NCBI GenBank assembly: GCA_021775195.1
Contig: JAJFIG010000341.1
Coordinates: 1-7,053, forward strand
Length of the DNA stretch: 7,053 nucleotides
Reading direction: 5' to 3'
Origin: Rhodospirillales bacterium
Lineage (GTDB): Bacteria > Pseudomonadota > Alphaproteobacteria > Rhodospirillales > 2-02-FULL-58-16
Made by a program: the position numbers and the translations under genes. Within the stretch, counting starts at the first letter, position 1, and the number at the start of each line of letters is the position of its first letter. The notes beneath the pieces are model-generated. The model ran no database searches and was not told the DNA's origin. It saw nothing but the letters and a program-made list of their open reading frames with translations. Shown here piece by piece: positions 1 to 5,801 of this stretch.

Positions 1-838
1 CACCCCGGAGTCGCTGCTCTCGATCATCGGCGCGGTGGAGGACGGGCTCGAGGCCGGTGAGCCCATCCGCACCGCCCTGGCGCTGCACAGTCTCCGCTCG
101 GTTCCCCCTGAGGGGATTTCGGACGCCGTCTCGGCCTTCCGCGGCAACAGCCCGGACGGCCCCGTACACATCCACGTCGCCGAGCAGGAGAAGGAGGTTG
201 CCGAGTGCCTCGCCTGGTCCGGCGCCCGTCCCGTGCGCTGGCTGCTCGACAACGTCGCCCTCGACGCCGGCTGGTGTCTGGTCCATGCCACCCACATGGA
301 TGCCGGAGAGACCGCCGGCCTCGCCGCCAGCGGCGCCATCGCCGGCCTGTGTCCGACCACCGAGGCCAATCTCGGGGACGGGATCTTTCCCCTGGCGGCG
401 TTCCTGGAGGCCGGCGGGCGCATGGGCATCGGTTCCGACAGTCACGTCGGCGTCGATCCGGCGGCGGAACTGAGGCTGCTCGAGTATACCCACCGGCTGC
501 TCGGGCGCCGCCGCAACGCGCTCGGCACCGCCACCCGCTCGGCGGCGGCAACCCTGTTCCAACGGGCGGCAAGGGGCGGGGCCCCGGCGCTGGGACGGCC
601 TTGCGGCGTGCTCGCCCCCGGCCATGCCGCCGACCTCGTCGTCCTCGACGCCGATGCCGTCGACCTCGCCGGACGCCAGGGCGACGCGGTCCTCGATTCT
701 CTCGTCCTCACGGCGGCGCGCCCCCCCGTCCATCGGGGGATGGTCGGCGGCCGCTGGGTCGTCGAGGACGGAAAACTCCCCGGGAGCGAAGGGATCGCCG
801 AGCGCTACCGCCGGACTCTCCGCCGGATCCTCGGCTAG
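1..838 (+). CDS. hutF: Formimidoylglutamate deiminase HutF, C-terminal part
   Basis: HutF is a cytosolic amidohydrolase-superfamily enzyme. It deiminates N-formimidoyl-L-glutamate to N-formyl-L-glutamate and ammonia in the five-step histidine degradation route. The window starts inside the gene: the first complete codon is at base 2 and 278 residues remain of a usual length near 450, so the N-terminal third, with the first HxH metal pair, lies upstream. Visible family motifs are HIHVAEQEKEV (bases 167-199), CLVHATHM (275-298), GLCPTTEANLGDGIFP (about 344-391) and GIGSDSH (425-445), whose Asp is the expected metal/catalytic residue, followed by ELRLLEY. The C-terminus carries the small beta domain typical of the superfamily (LAPGHAADLVVLD). 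The gene ends with TAG at 836-838. A run of seven C at 721-727 lies near the 3' end, but the frame continues normally through it. The family assignment is confident; other hut genes would be expected upstream, but this is not shown. Confidence 0.93.
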   Translation, partial: TPESLLSIIGAVEDGLEAGEPIRTALALHSLRSVPPEGISDAVSAFRGNSPDGPVHIHVAEQEKEVAECLAWSGARPVRWLLDNVALDAGWCLVHATHMDAGETAGLAASGAIAGLCPTTEANLGDGIFPLAAFLEAGGRMGIGSDSHVGVDPAAELRLLEYTHRLLGRRRNALGTATRSAAATLFQRAARGGAPALGRPCGVLAPGHAADLVVLDADAVDLAGRQGDAVLDSLVLTAARPPVHRGMVGGRWVVEDGKLPGSEGIAERYRRTLRRILG

Positions 839-868
839 TCCGGCGGCTCGGCGCAGGATCGTTCGTCG

Positions 869-975
869 AACACGGATGAACACGAATGAACACGGATGAA
901 CGGTGGTTTCCCCCGAATGGAATCCGGGCTGGAGTTCGTTCTCGTTTATCCGTGTGAATCCGTGTTCATCCGTGT
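869..975. repeat. Composite inverted repeat of 10-bp units downstream of hutF
   Basis: The left arm (869-898) is three tandem 10-bp units, AACACGGATG, AACACGAATG and AACACGGATG. The right arm (946-975) is three units ending in ATCCGTGT: TTATCCGTGT, GAATCCGTGT and TCATCCGTGT. The right arm is the near reverse complement of the left. Outer units 870-879 and 966-975 pair perfectly over 10 bp, and the inner units pair with a few mismatches. About 45 bp separate the arms. The element starts about 30 bp after the hutF stop and could form a large hairpin acting as a terminator or mRNA 3' end. From memory, related ACACGGATGA-type repeats occur between genes in many unrelated bacteria; that is not verified here. 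No gene is seen in the rest of 839-1050. Confidence 0.8.
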
Positions 976-1050
976 CCCATCCAAAGGCATCGGATGTTAA
1001 TCGGAGAAACCGCCGCAGATGGTTTCCGGCGCCTTCGTGAAAATTTCCAA

Positions 1051-1989
1051 CTATTCGGGTGGCTCGGCGCCGGTCCGGGACGTGATCAGGCCGTAGTGTT
1101 CGATGCGGCGGTGGCGGGCGAAATCGAAGATCGTCTGTTTATAGAAAGCCGTCTCGTCGAGGTCGCAGTCGGCGACGATCAGCTCGTCGCCCATGGATTC
1201 GGCCTTGGCGACGATCTGCCCTGAAGGATGGACGATGACCGAGCCGCCGAGAAGCTCAAAACCGTCCTCGACCCCGGCCTTGGCGACGGCGACCACCCAG
1301 GTCGCGTTCTGATAGGCCCCCGCCTGGACCGACAGCTCGTTGTGGAAGGTCCGCATCTCCGCCCCTTCCTCGGGGCGCTGGGAGTTGGTCGACGGGGTGT
1401 TGAACCCGATCAGGACCATCTCCACACCCTGCAGGCCCATGACCCGGTAGGTCTCCGGCCAGCGCCGGTCGTTGCAGATGCACATGCCGAAGATGCCACC
1501 CATGGTGCGCCAGACGGGAAAACCCAGGTTGCCGATCTCGAAGTACTTCTTCTCCAGGTGCTGGAAATGGCGCTCGGGATCGTATTCACCGTGCCCGGGA
1601 AGGTGGATTTTTCGGTACCGGCCGACGGTCTCGCCGGCGCCGTCGACCAGGATCGCGGTGTTGAAATGGCGCCGTTTTTCTTCCGTGCCGGCGATTTCCG
1701 CATAACCCAGGTGAATCCCGATGCCGTGGGCCTTGGCGCGATCGAAGAGCGCCGCCGTATCCGCGTTCGGCATATCGGCCTCGAAATAGGCATCGATCTC
1801 GCTCTCGTCATCCATGTTCCAGCGCGGGAAGAACGTCGTCAGCGCCAGTTCCGGGTATACGACCAGATTGCAGCCCTCCTCATGAGCCTGTTCCAGCAGA
1901 TCGATCATCCGCTCAACCGCCACGGCGCGGCCTTCGCCTTTCTGCAGGGGGCCCATCTGTGCGGCGCCGACGCGAACGACTCTCGGCAT
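1051..1989 (-). CDS. N-carbamoyl-D-amino-acid hydrolase (nitrilase superfamily)
   Basis: This 312-residue enzyme hydrolyses N-carbamoyl-D-amino acids to D-amino acids, NH3 and CO2, the last step of hydantoin breakdown. It closely resembles the Agrobacterium D-carbamoylase in length and motifs. The nitrilase triad is intact at the same numbering: Glu47 (in VVYPELALTTFFPRW), Lys127 (in RYRKIHLPGH) and Cys172 (in MCICNDRRWPE). Other family signatures are QHLEKKYFE, a NTPS-type loop after GF, and a C-terminal HYGLI. The start at 1989 is set by a strong Shine-Dalgarno sequence on the minus strand (AAAGGAG, bases 1998-2004, 8 nt spacing) and by alignment with the family N-terminus; the longer open frame upstream is not protein-like. 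It is transcribed away from the hydantoinase, and the two share a 196-bp divergent control region. It is likely cytosolic, as no signal peptide is seen. D-specificity rests on family resemblance only. Confidence 0.95.
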   Translation of the reverse strand: MPRVVRVGAAQMGPLQKGEGRAVAVERMIDLLEQAHEEGCNLVVYPELALTTFFPRWNMDDESEIDAYFEADMPNADTAALFDRAKAHGIGIHLGYAEIAGTEEKRRHFNTAILVDGAGETVGRYRKIHLPGHGEYDPERHFQHLEKKYFEIGNLGFPVWRTMGGIFGMCICNDRRWPETYRVMGLQGVEMVLIGFNTPSTNSQRPEEGAEMRTFHNELSVQAGAYQNATWVVAVAKAGVEDGFELLGGSVIVHPSGQIVAKAESMGDELIVADCDLDETAFYKQTIFDFARHRRIEHYGLITSRTGAEPPE

Positions 1990-2062
1990 GACCGTTTCTC
2001 CTTTGTTTTCTTCGGTTCGATGCTTGCCGCCCCGGTCGTCCTTAGTCGGGCTGCAATCACTA

Positions 2063-2091
2063 ATGGTAGTGGCGCGCCACCGGCCGATCAA
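2063..2091 (-). promoter_or_regulatory. Candidate promoter of the D-carbamoylase gene
   Basis: On the minus strand, TTGATC (plus bases 2086-2091) and TACCAT (2063-2068) are separated by 17 bp. Each box matches four of six positions of the sigma-70 consensus. Transcription would begin near 2056, giving a leader of about 65 nt before the carbamoylase start. A perfect 12-bp palindrome fills most of the spacer. Confidence 0.42.
2069..2080. promoter_or_regulatory. 12-bp perfect palindrome in promoter spacer, possible operator
   Basis: GTGGCGCGCCAC is its own reverse complement and lies wholly between the candidate -10 and -35 boxes of the carbamoylase promoter. That is a plausible place for a dimeric regulator. 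Palindromic GC-rich 12-mers also occur by chance in such genomes, and no regulator gene is present in the window. Confidence 0.3.
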
Positions 2092-2105
2092 GCCGGGCTC
2101 GGAGG

Positions 2106-2158
2106 CCGGACCGGACTCTATTGGCCGCTCCGGCGGGGGCGGGATATAGTCGGTCCGG
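2106..2158. promoter_or_regulatory. Inverted repeat flanking the hydantoinase promoter
   Basis: CCGGACCGGACT (2106-2117) and AGTCGGTCCGG (2148-2158) are reverse complements except for one unpaired base. The left arm lies just upstream of the candidate -35 box and the right arm overlaps the last bases of the -10 box and the start region. This geometry fits repressor or activator half-sites, or DNA looping. The function is inferred only from position. Confidence 0.33.
2121..2150 (+). promoter_or_regulatory. Candidate promoter of the hydantoinase-racemase operon
   Basis: TTGGCC (2121-2126) and TATAGT (2145-2150) are separated by 18 bp. The -10 box matches five of six consensus positions; the -35 box is weak, matching only its TTG, which would suit an activated promoter. 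Transcription would begin near 2157, about 29 nt before the hydantoinase ATG. The only Shine-Dalgarno candidate is GGAA at 2171-2174, with a rather long 11-nt spacing. Confidence 0.4.
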
Positions 2159-2185
2159 TATCCAGATAACGGAACGAATTCGGCC

Positions 2186-3658
2186 ATGGCGACCTTCGAT
2201 ACCATCATTCGCGGCGGCACGGTGGTGACGGCGACGGACCGCATGGACTGCGACGTTGCCGTCAGGGACGGCAGGATCGCCGCCCTCGGCCACGATCTCG
2301 GCGACGCCGCCCGCGAGATCGACGCCGGCGGCATGCTCGTGTTGCCCGGCGGCGTCGAGGGCCATTGCCACATCGAACAGAAGTCCTCGACCGGGATCGT
2401 CAACGCTGATGATTTTTACAGCGCCACCGTCTCGGCGGTTTTCGGCGGCACCACCACGGTCATTCCCTTCGCCGCCCAGCACCGGGGCGATTCCCTCAGG
2501 CATACCGTCGAGGCCTACCACGCCCTGGCCCGTCCAAAGGCGGTGATCGATTACGGCTATCACCTCATCATCTCCGATCCCACGGACCAGGTCATGGGCC
2601 AGGAGCTGCCGGCCCTGGTCAAGGACGGCGTCACCTCGTTCAAGGTCTACATGACCTACGACCAGCTCAAGCTCGACGACTATCAGATGCTCGACGTGCT
2701 GGCGGCGGCCCGGCGCCACGGCGCCCTGGTGATGGTGCACGCCGAAAACCACGACATGATCCGCTGGCTCAGCGACCGCCTCGTCGACAAGGGATATACC
2801 CAGCCCAAATATCACGCGGTCAGCCATGCCCGCATCGGCGAGGCCGAGGCCACCCACCGCGCCATCCAGCTTTCGGCCCTGATCGACGTGCCGATCCTGA
2901 TCGTCCACGTTTCCGCCGAGGAGGCCATGGACGAGATCCGCCGCGCCCAGGGGGCGGGCCTGAGTATCTACGGCGAGACCTGCCCGCAATACCTGTTCCT
3001 GACCGCCGCCGACCTCGACCGCGAGGGCATGGAGGGGGCCAAGTTCTGCTGCAGCCCGCCGCCCCGGGACGCCGCCGCCCAGGAGGCCATATGGCGGGGA
3101 TTGGCGAACGGAACCTTCGCCGTCTTTTCCTCCGATCACGCCCCCTACCGCTTCGACGAAACCGGAAAGCTCAGCGCCGGCCCGGCGCCGCCGTTCACCC
3201 GCATTGCCAATGGCGTGCCGGGGATCGAGTTGCGCCTTCCCCTGCTGTTTTCCGAGGGCGTCGGCAAGAACCGCATCGACATCCACCAGTTCGTCGCCCT
3301 GACCGCGACCAACGTCGCCAGGCTCTACGGCCTTCATCCGCAGAAGGGCACTATCGCCGTCGGCGCCGACGCCGACATCGCCATCTGGGACCCGGAGAAA
3401 GAGGTGACAGTGACCCACGACATGCTCCACGACGCCGTCGGCTACACCCCCTACGAGGGCCGGCGCATCAAGGGCTGGCCGGTTGTGGTTTTCAGCCGCG
3501 GCCGGATCGCGGTCGAGGACGGGGACCTGAAGGTGGAACGGGGAAGCGGGGCGTTCCTGACCCGGGCCCTGTCCGATGCCGCTCGGCCCCTCGGCCGGCG
3601 CCAGCCCGAGATGGACCCGGAGCGGAATTTCGGCGCCGAGATCATCGATGGCGGCTGA
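2186..3658 (+). CDS. hydA: D-hydantoinase / dihydropyrimidinase
   Basis: This 490-residue cyclic amidohydrolase opens 5-substituted hydantoins or dihydropyrimidines to N-carbamoyl amino acids. The binuclear metal site can be read in full: His60 and His62 (GHCHIEQ), Lys153 (the lysine carboxylated in this family, in SFKVYMTY), His185 (VMVHAEN), His241 (LIVHVS) and Asp317 (SSDHAPY). Tyr158 matches the tyrosine of the stereo-gate loop. ETCPQYL, SPPPRD and LTATNVARLYGL are further family signatures. One oddity is Glu58 where most relatives have Asp two residues before the first metal His (usually D-x-H-x-H). The C-terminal tail runs to about 490 residues, slightly longer than many relatives. It lies directly upstream of the racemase (TGA then ATG with no gap) and divergent from the D-carbamoylase, which favours hydantoin over pyrimidine breakdown. 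A role in reductive uracil catabolism cannot be excluded, but no dihydropyrimidine dehydrogenase is in view. Confidence 0.93.
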   Translation: MATFDTIIRGGTVVTATDRMDCDVAVRDGRIAALGHDLGDAAREIDAGGMLVLPGGVEGHCHIEQKSSTGIVNADDFYSATVSAVFGGTTTVIPFAAQHRGDSLRHTVEAYHALARPKAVIDYGYHLIISDPTDQVMGQELPALVKDGVTSFKVYMTYDQLKLDDYQMLDVLAAARRHGALVMVHAENHDMIRWLSDRLVDKGYTQPKYHAVSHARIGEAEATHRAIQLSALIDVPILIVHVSAEEAMDEIRRAQGAGLSIYGETCPQYLFLTAADLDREGMEGAKFCCSPPPRDAAAQEAIWRGLANGTFAVFSSDHAPYRFDETGKLSAGPAPPFTRIANGVPGIELRLPLLFSEGVGKNRIDIHQFVALTATNVARLYGLHPQKGTIAVGADADIAIWDPEKEVTVTHDMLHDAVGYTPYEGRRIKGWPVVVFSRGRIAVEDGDLKVERGSGAFLTRALSDAARPLGRRQPEMDPERNFGAEIIDGG

Positions 3659-4375
3659 ATGCCAGGGCCGGCGAAGGCCATGAGCGGGGACGCAAACGGC
3701 CAGCGCATCGTCGTCGTCAATCCCAACTCGACGGAGGCGGTGACGGCGGGCATCGACGAGGCCGTCGCGGCGTTCCGTTTCGCCGGCGGTCCCACCGTTC
3801 ATTGTCTGACCCTTGCCGAAGGTCCGCCCGGGATCGAGACCCAACAGCACATCGACGGGGTTGTTGCCCCTCTCTGCGATCTCGTTGCCCGGGAGGAAGC
3901 CTTGGCCGACGCCTTCGTCATCGCCTGCTTCAGCGATCCGGGCCTCGACGCGGCCCGGCGGCGGACGGTGAAACCGGTGATCGGCTGCGCCGAAAGCGCC
4001 TTCCTCACCGCCCTCATGCTCGGCCGGCGGTTCGGCGTCATCGCCATCCTGCCCGAGTCCGCCGAGCGTCACCGGCGCTACGTCCGCCGGCTCGGGTTGG
4101 AATCCCACTTCGCCGCGAGCCTGCCCGTGGGTCTGGGGGTGACGGCACTGGAAGGTGACGGCGTCGCGGAGCGGCTGGCGGACGTGGGCCGAAGCCTGAT
4201 CGCCGACCACGGCGCCGACGTGCTGATTCTCGGCTGTGCCGGTATGGCCCGCCACCGGGAAGACCTGGCGGCGGCCCTGGGTGTTCCGATCATCGATCCC
4301 ACCCAGGCCGGCGTCGCCCATGCCCTCGCTACCGTGCGCCTGGGTTATGTAACGGCGCCCCGGGACGGCGCCTGA
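3659..4375 (+). CDS. Asp/Glu/hydantoin racemase family protein
   Basis: This 238-residue protein belongs to the cofactor-independent Asp/Glu racemase superfamily and is most likely a hydantoin racemase given its neighbours. It would interconvert D- and L-5-substituted hydantoins so that the D-selective hydantoinase and carbamoylase can use the whole racemate. The family N-terminus (VVVNPNST, residues 18-25) is clear. The two catalytic cysteines are present: Cys90 in ACFSDPGL and Cys193 in LGCAGM. The PVIGCAESA and RRFGVIAILP segments also fit. The ATG at 3659 follows the hydantoinase stop at once (TGAATG), implying translational coupling. A second ATG at 3680, which brings the VNPN motif closer to the N-terminus as in relatives, is an alternative start; neither has a strong Shine-Dalgarno site. 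Relatives include allantoin racemase, so the exact substrate is open. Confidence 0.88.
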   Translation: MPGPAKAMSGDANGQRIVVVNPNSTEAVTAGIDEAVAAFRFAGGPTVHCLTLAEGPPGIETQQHIDGVVAPLCDLVAREEALADAFVIACFSDPGLDAARRRTVKPVIGCAESAFLTALMLGRRFGVIAILPESAERHRRYVRRLGLESHFAASLPVGLGVTALEGDGVAERLADVGRSLIADHGADVLILGCAGMARHREDLAAALGVPIIDPTQAGVAHALATVRLGYVTAPRDGA

Positions 4376-4383
4376 GGCCTCAG
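4372..4383. other. 12-bp palindrome spanning two convergent stop codons
   Basis: CTGAGGCCTCAG is a perfect palindrome containing the racemase stop (TGA, 4373-4375) and, on the other strand, the ureohydrolase stop (TGA, 4380-4382). Only GGCC separates the two genes. There is no loop and no T-run, so it is not an intrinsic terminator, and transcripts from both sides probably overlap at their 3' ends. Confidence 0.6.
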
Positions 4384-5333
4384 TCGAAGTAGCCGGCGCG
4401 GACCGCCATGCCGATCAGGTTGACGATCAGCCGCCCGGCGGTGATCGAGGTGATCCCGTTGAGGTCCCGTTTCGGCGTGATCTCGACGATGTCCATGCCC
4501 ACGACCCGGCCCTTGCCGACCAGGCCGTGGATCAGCTTGCGGGCCTGGGGAAAGGTCACGCCGCCGGGCGCCGGCGCCGCGACCGCCGGCATGACCGCCG
4601 GATCGATGCCGTCGGCGTCGATGGTCAGGTAGTAGCGGCCACCGTCGGGGATGCGCGCCAGGACCGCGTCCATGCCGATGTCCTGGAGCTCGACGTCGGG
4701 AATGATCTCGGCGCCGTAGGCTTGGGCCGCCTCCACTTCCTCGGCCCGGGCGCTGCCCGTCGAGCGCATCCCGATCTGGACGATGCCCTCGATATGGTCC
4801 ATTTCCGAGGCCCGCCGGATGGTGCTGGAATAGCCTTCCTTCACGCCGTTGATCTGATCGCGCCAGTCGAAGTGGGCGTCGACATGGACCAGGGTGATGG
4901 GGCCCCTGTCTTCGAAGGCCCGGAACACCGGGATCGGCACCCCGTGATCGCCGCCGATGACGATGGGCAGTGCCCCGGCGCCGAGGATCTTGCGCACCGC
5001 CTGCTCCGCCATGGGATAGTGGGCGCCCAGGTCCCGGGCGTCGCCGGGCACGTCGCCGCAGTCGACGACGCGGATGTCCTTGCCGTCGAACAGTGTCCCC
5101 CCGAGGTCGAAGTCCCAGCGCTCCAGCGACCGGAAGGCCCGTTCCGAGAACCGGCGCACGGCGGTTGGCGCGTTGGTCTGGTCGTTGGTGACCTCGGCGA
5201 TCCGGTAGGGGTCGCCGTACGGAATGCCGAGAACGGCGACGTGGGCATCCAGATTGGCCAGGTCGAGGGCGAGGGGAAAGTCGAGGAAGGTACTGGCGTC
5301 CTGCCTCGGCGGCACGGTCAGCGGTGAGGACAC
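4380..5333 (-). CDS. Ureohydrolase (agmatinase/arginase superfamily), substrate uncertain
   Basis: This 317-residue member of the Mn-dependent ureohydrolase family releases urea or a related amide from a guanidino or formimino substrate. The six metal ligands are intact: His130 (GGDHG), Asp152, His154 and Asp156 (DAHFD), and Asp239 and Asp241 (IDADGIDP). The C-terminal PxxxGG element and DIVEITP also fit. After DAHFD the chain reads WRDQINGVKEGYSS, then RRASEM; this differs from the classical agmatinase segment with HGT/HGS after the metal motif, so the substrate is probably not certain to be agmatine. Guanidinobutyrate, another guanidino acid or formimidoylglutamate are alternatives. The start is a GTG at 5331-5333, supported by an excellent Shine-Dalgarno site (AAGGAGG, plus bases 5340-5346, 6 nt spacing). 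It converges on the racemase. No signal peptide is seen; the enzyme should be cytosolic. Confidence 0.85.
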   Translation of the reverse strand: MSSPLTVPPRQDASTFLDFPLALDLANLDAHVAVLGIPYGDPYRIAEVTNDQTNAPTAVRRFSERAFRSLERWDFDLGGTLFDGKDIRVVDCGDVPGDARDLGAHYPMAEQAVRKILGAGALPIVIGGDHGVPIPVFRAFEDRGPITLVHVDAHFDWRDQINGVKEGYSSTIRRASEMDHIEGIVQIGMRSTGSARAEEVEAAQAYGAEIIPDVELQDIGMDAVLARIPDGGRYYLTIDADGIDPAVMPAVAAPAPGGVTFPQARKLIHGLVGKGRVVGMDIVEITPKRDLNGITSITAGRLIVNLIGMAVRAGYFD

Positions 5334-5372
5334 GGGAAGCCTCCTTGCGGTCGGTTGCGTTGTCCGGTGGCC

Positions 5373-5402
5373 AGTGTAGCGAAAACGCCCCGCCCCGGTC
5401 AG
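5373..5402 (-). promoter_or_regulatory. Candidate promoter of the ureohydrolase gene
   Basis: On the minus strand, CTGACC (plus bases 5397-5402) and TACACT (5373-5378) are 18 bp apart, each with four of six sigma-70 consensus matches. Transcription would start near 5366, leaving a leader of about 33 nt that contains the strong Shine-Dalgarno sequence. Confidence 0.4.
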
Positions 5403-5534
5403 CGCCTTTGACGTGCTTCACGCCGCGCTCGCCCGGAAAACCGACCTGCCGCCATCAAATTGACTCTATTTGACCGGACCGTGCTCTCGCGCGAACAGAA
5501 AGAAGTGTTTCGAATGGGTGGTTTTGGGCCGGTT

Positions 5535-5563
5535 TTGATCCGGAACAGACATTTGGCTAACAG
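5535..5563 (+). promoter_or_regulatory. Weak candidate promoter upstream of the structured segment
   Basis: TTGATC (5535-5540) and TAACAG (5558-5563) have the ideal 17-bp spacing, but the -10 box is poor (three of six matches). If used, transcription would begin near 5570, about 12 nt before the first strand of the large fold. Confidence 0.22.
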
Positions 5564-5581
5564 CGCAGGCCCTTAGTTGGC

Positions 5582-5681
5582 GGATCCGCGCACCACAACT
5601 ACCGGTCCCCTAACTTAAGGGGCTTAAGCGATGACGCGGAAGCTCCCTGTTTGTTCTAGTTGTGGGTCAGCGCTCGGATCC
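5582..5681 (+). ncRNA. Possible structured RNA or fold-back element
   Basis: Bases 5582-5601 can pair with 5657-5681 to form about 20 base pairs: GGATCCG (5582-5588) with CGGATCC (5675-5681), CGC with GCG (5670-5672), A5592 with T5667, and CCACAACTA (5593-5601) with TAGTTGTGG (5657-5665). All five unpaired bases (5666, 5668-5669, 5673-5674) lie on the right strand. The enclosed 55 nt hold a second hairpin, CCCCT (5607-5611) with AGGGG (5618-5622), and possibly a third, GCTT/AAGC (5622-5625 with 5640-5643, sharing base 5622). Together they suggest a multi-branch fold. It matches no RNA family I can recognise. Strand and transcription are unproven; a DNA cruciform or mobile-element end is an alternative. 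Confidence 0.32.
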
Positions 5682-5730
5682 ATCACCGGGCCGATCTAGG
5701 TTGTTTATTGTTTTTATTGGTGTTTTTGCA

Positions 5731-5801
5731 CCTGGCGCCGGGAATTTATGGTCTTTTTGCCACCAGGGACTCTTTACGTAAGGGTGATTTTCCGGCACCC
5801 T
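5731..5801 (+). promoter_or_regulatory. Hairpins in the leader before the exported-protein gene
   Basis: CCTGG (5731-5735) can pair with CCAGG (5763-5767), and AGGGTG (5781-5786) with CACCCT (5796-5801). The second hairpin ends immediately before the AGGA (5802-5805) that serves as ribosome binding site for the ATG at 5812, so it could affect translation. The stems are short, and no known riboswitch or thermometer consensus is recognised. Confidence 0.25.

Noticed and set aside
869..975. CRISPR array
   Set aside because: The 10-bp units abut directly without spacers and are arranged as an inverted pair.
1228..2169. A 313-codon plus-strand frame opposite the carbamoylase
   Set aside because: The minus strand has the complete nitrilase triad and a strong Shine-Dalgarno site; the plus frame has none and is rich in Gly, Asp and Val typical of antisense frames.
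2186..3658. Pyrimidine (uracil) degradation enzyme as the main role
   Set aside because: The neighbours are a D-carbamoylase and a hydantoin-type racemase rather than dihydropyrimidine dehydrogenase or a beta-ureidopropionase, so hydantoin turnover fits better, though the activity could overlap.
2060..4321. A 753-codon open frame on the minus strand covering the hydantoinase and racemase genes
   Set aside because: It is the antisense shadow of two real genes in a GC-rich sequence. The translation is low in recognisable motifs, it crosses two genes with intact catalytic residues on the plus strand, and it runs into the divergent control region.
4527..5327. A 266-codon plus-strand frame opposite the ureohydrolase
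   Set aside because: It is an antisense shadow; the minus strand carries all six metal ligands and a very good ribosome binding site.
5615..5627. CtrA-type site, because TTAA occurs twice close together
   Set aside because: The spacing is 5 bp, whereas the CtrA site has TTAA-N7-TTAA; the two TTAA copies are better explained by the local hairpin sequence.
5582..5681. Integron attC site
   Set aside because: The one-sided bulges are suggestive, but the outer arms lack the GTTRRRY and RYYYAAC core boxes, and no integrase or cassette array is present.
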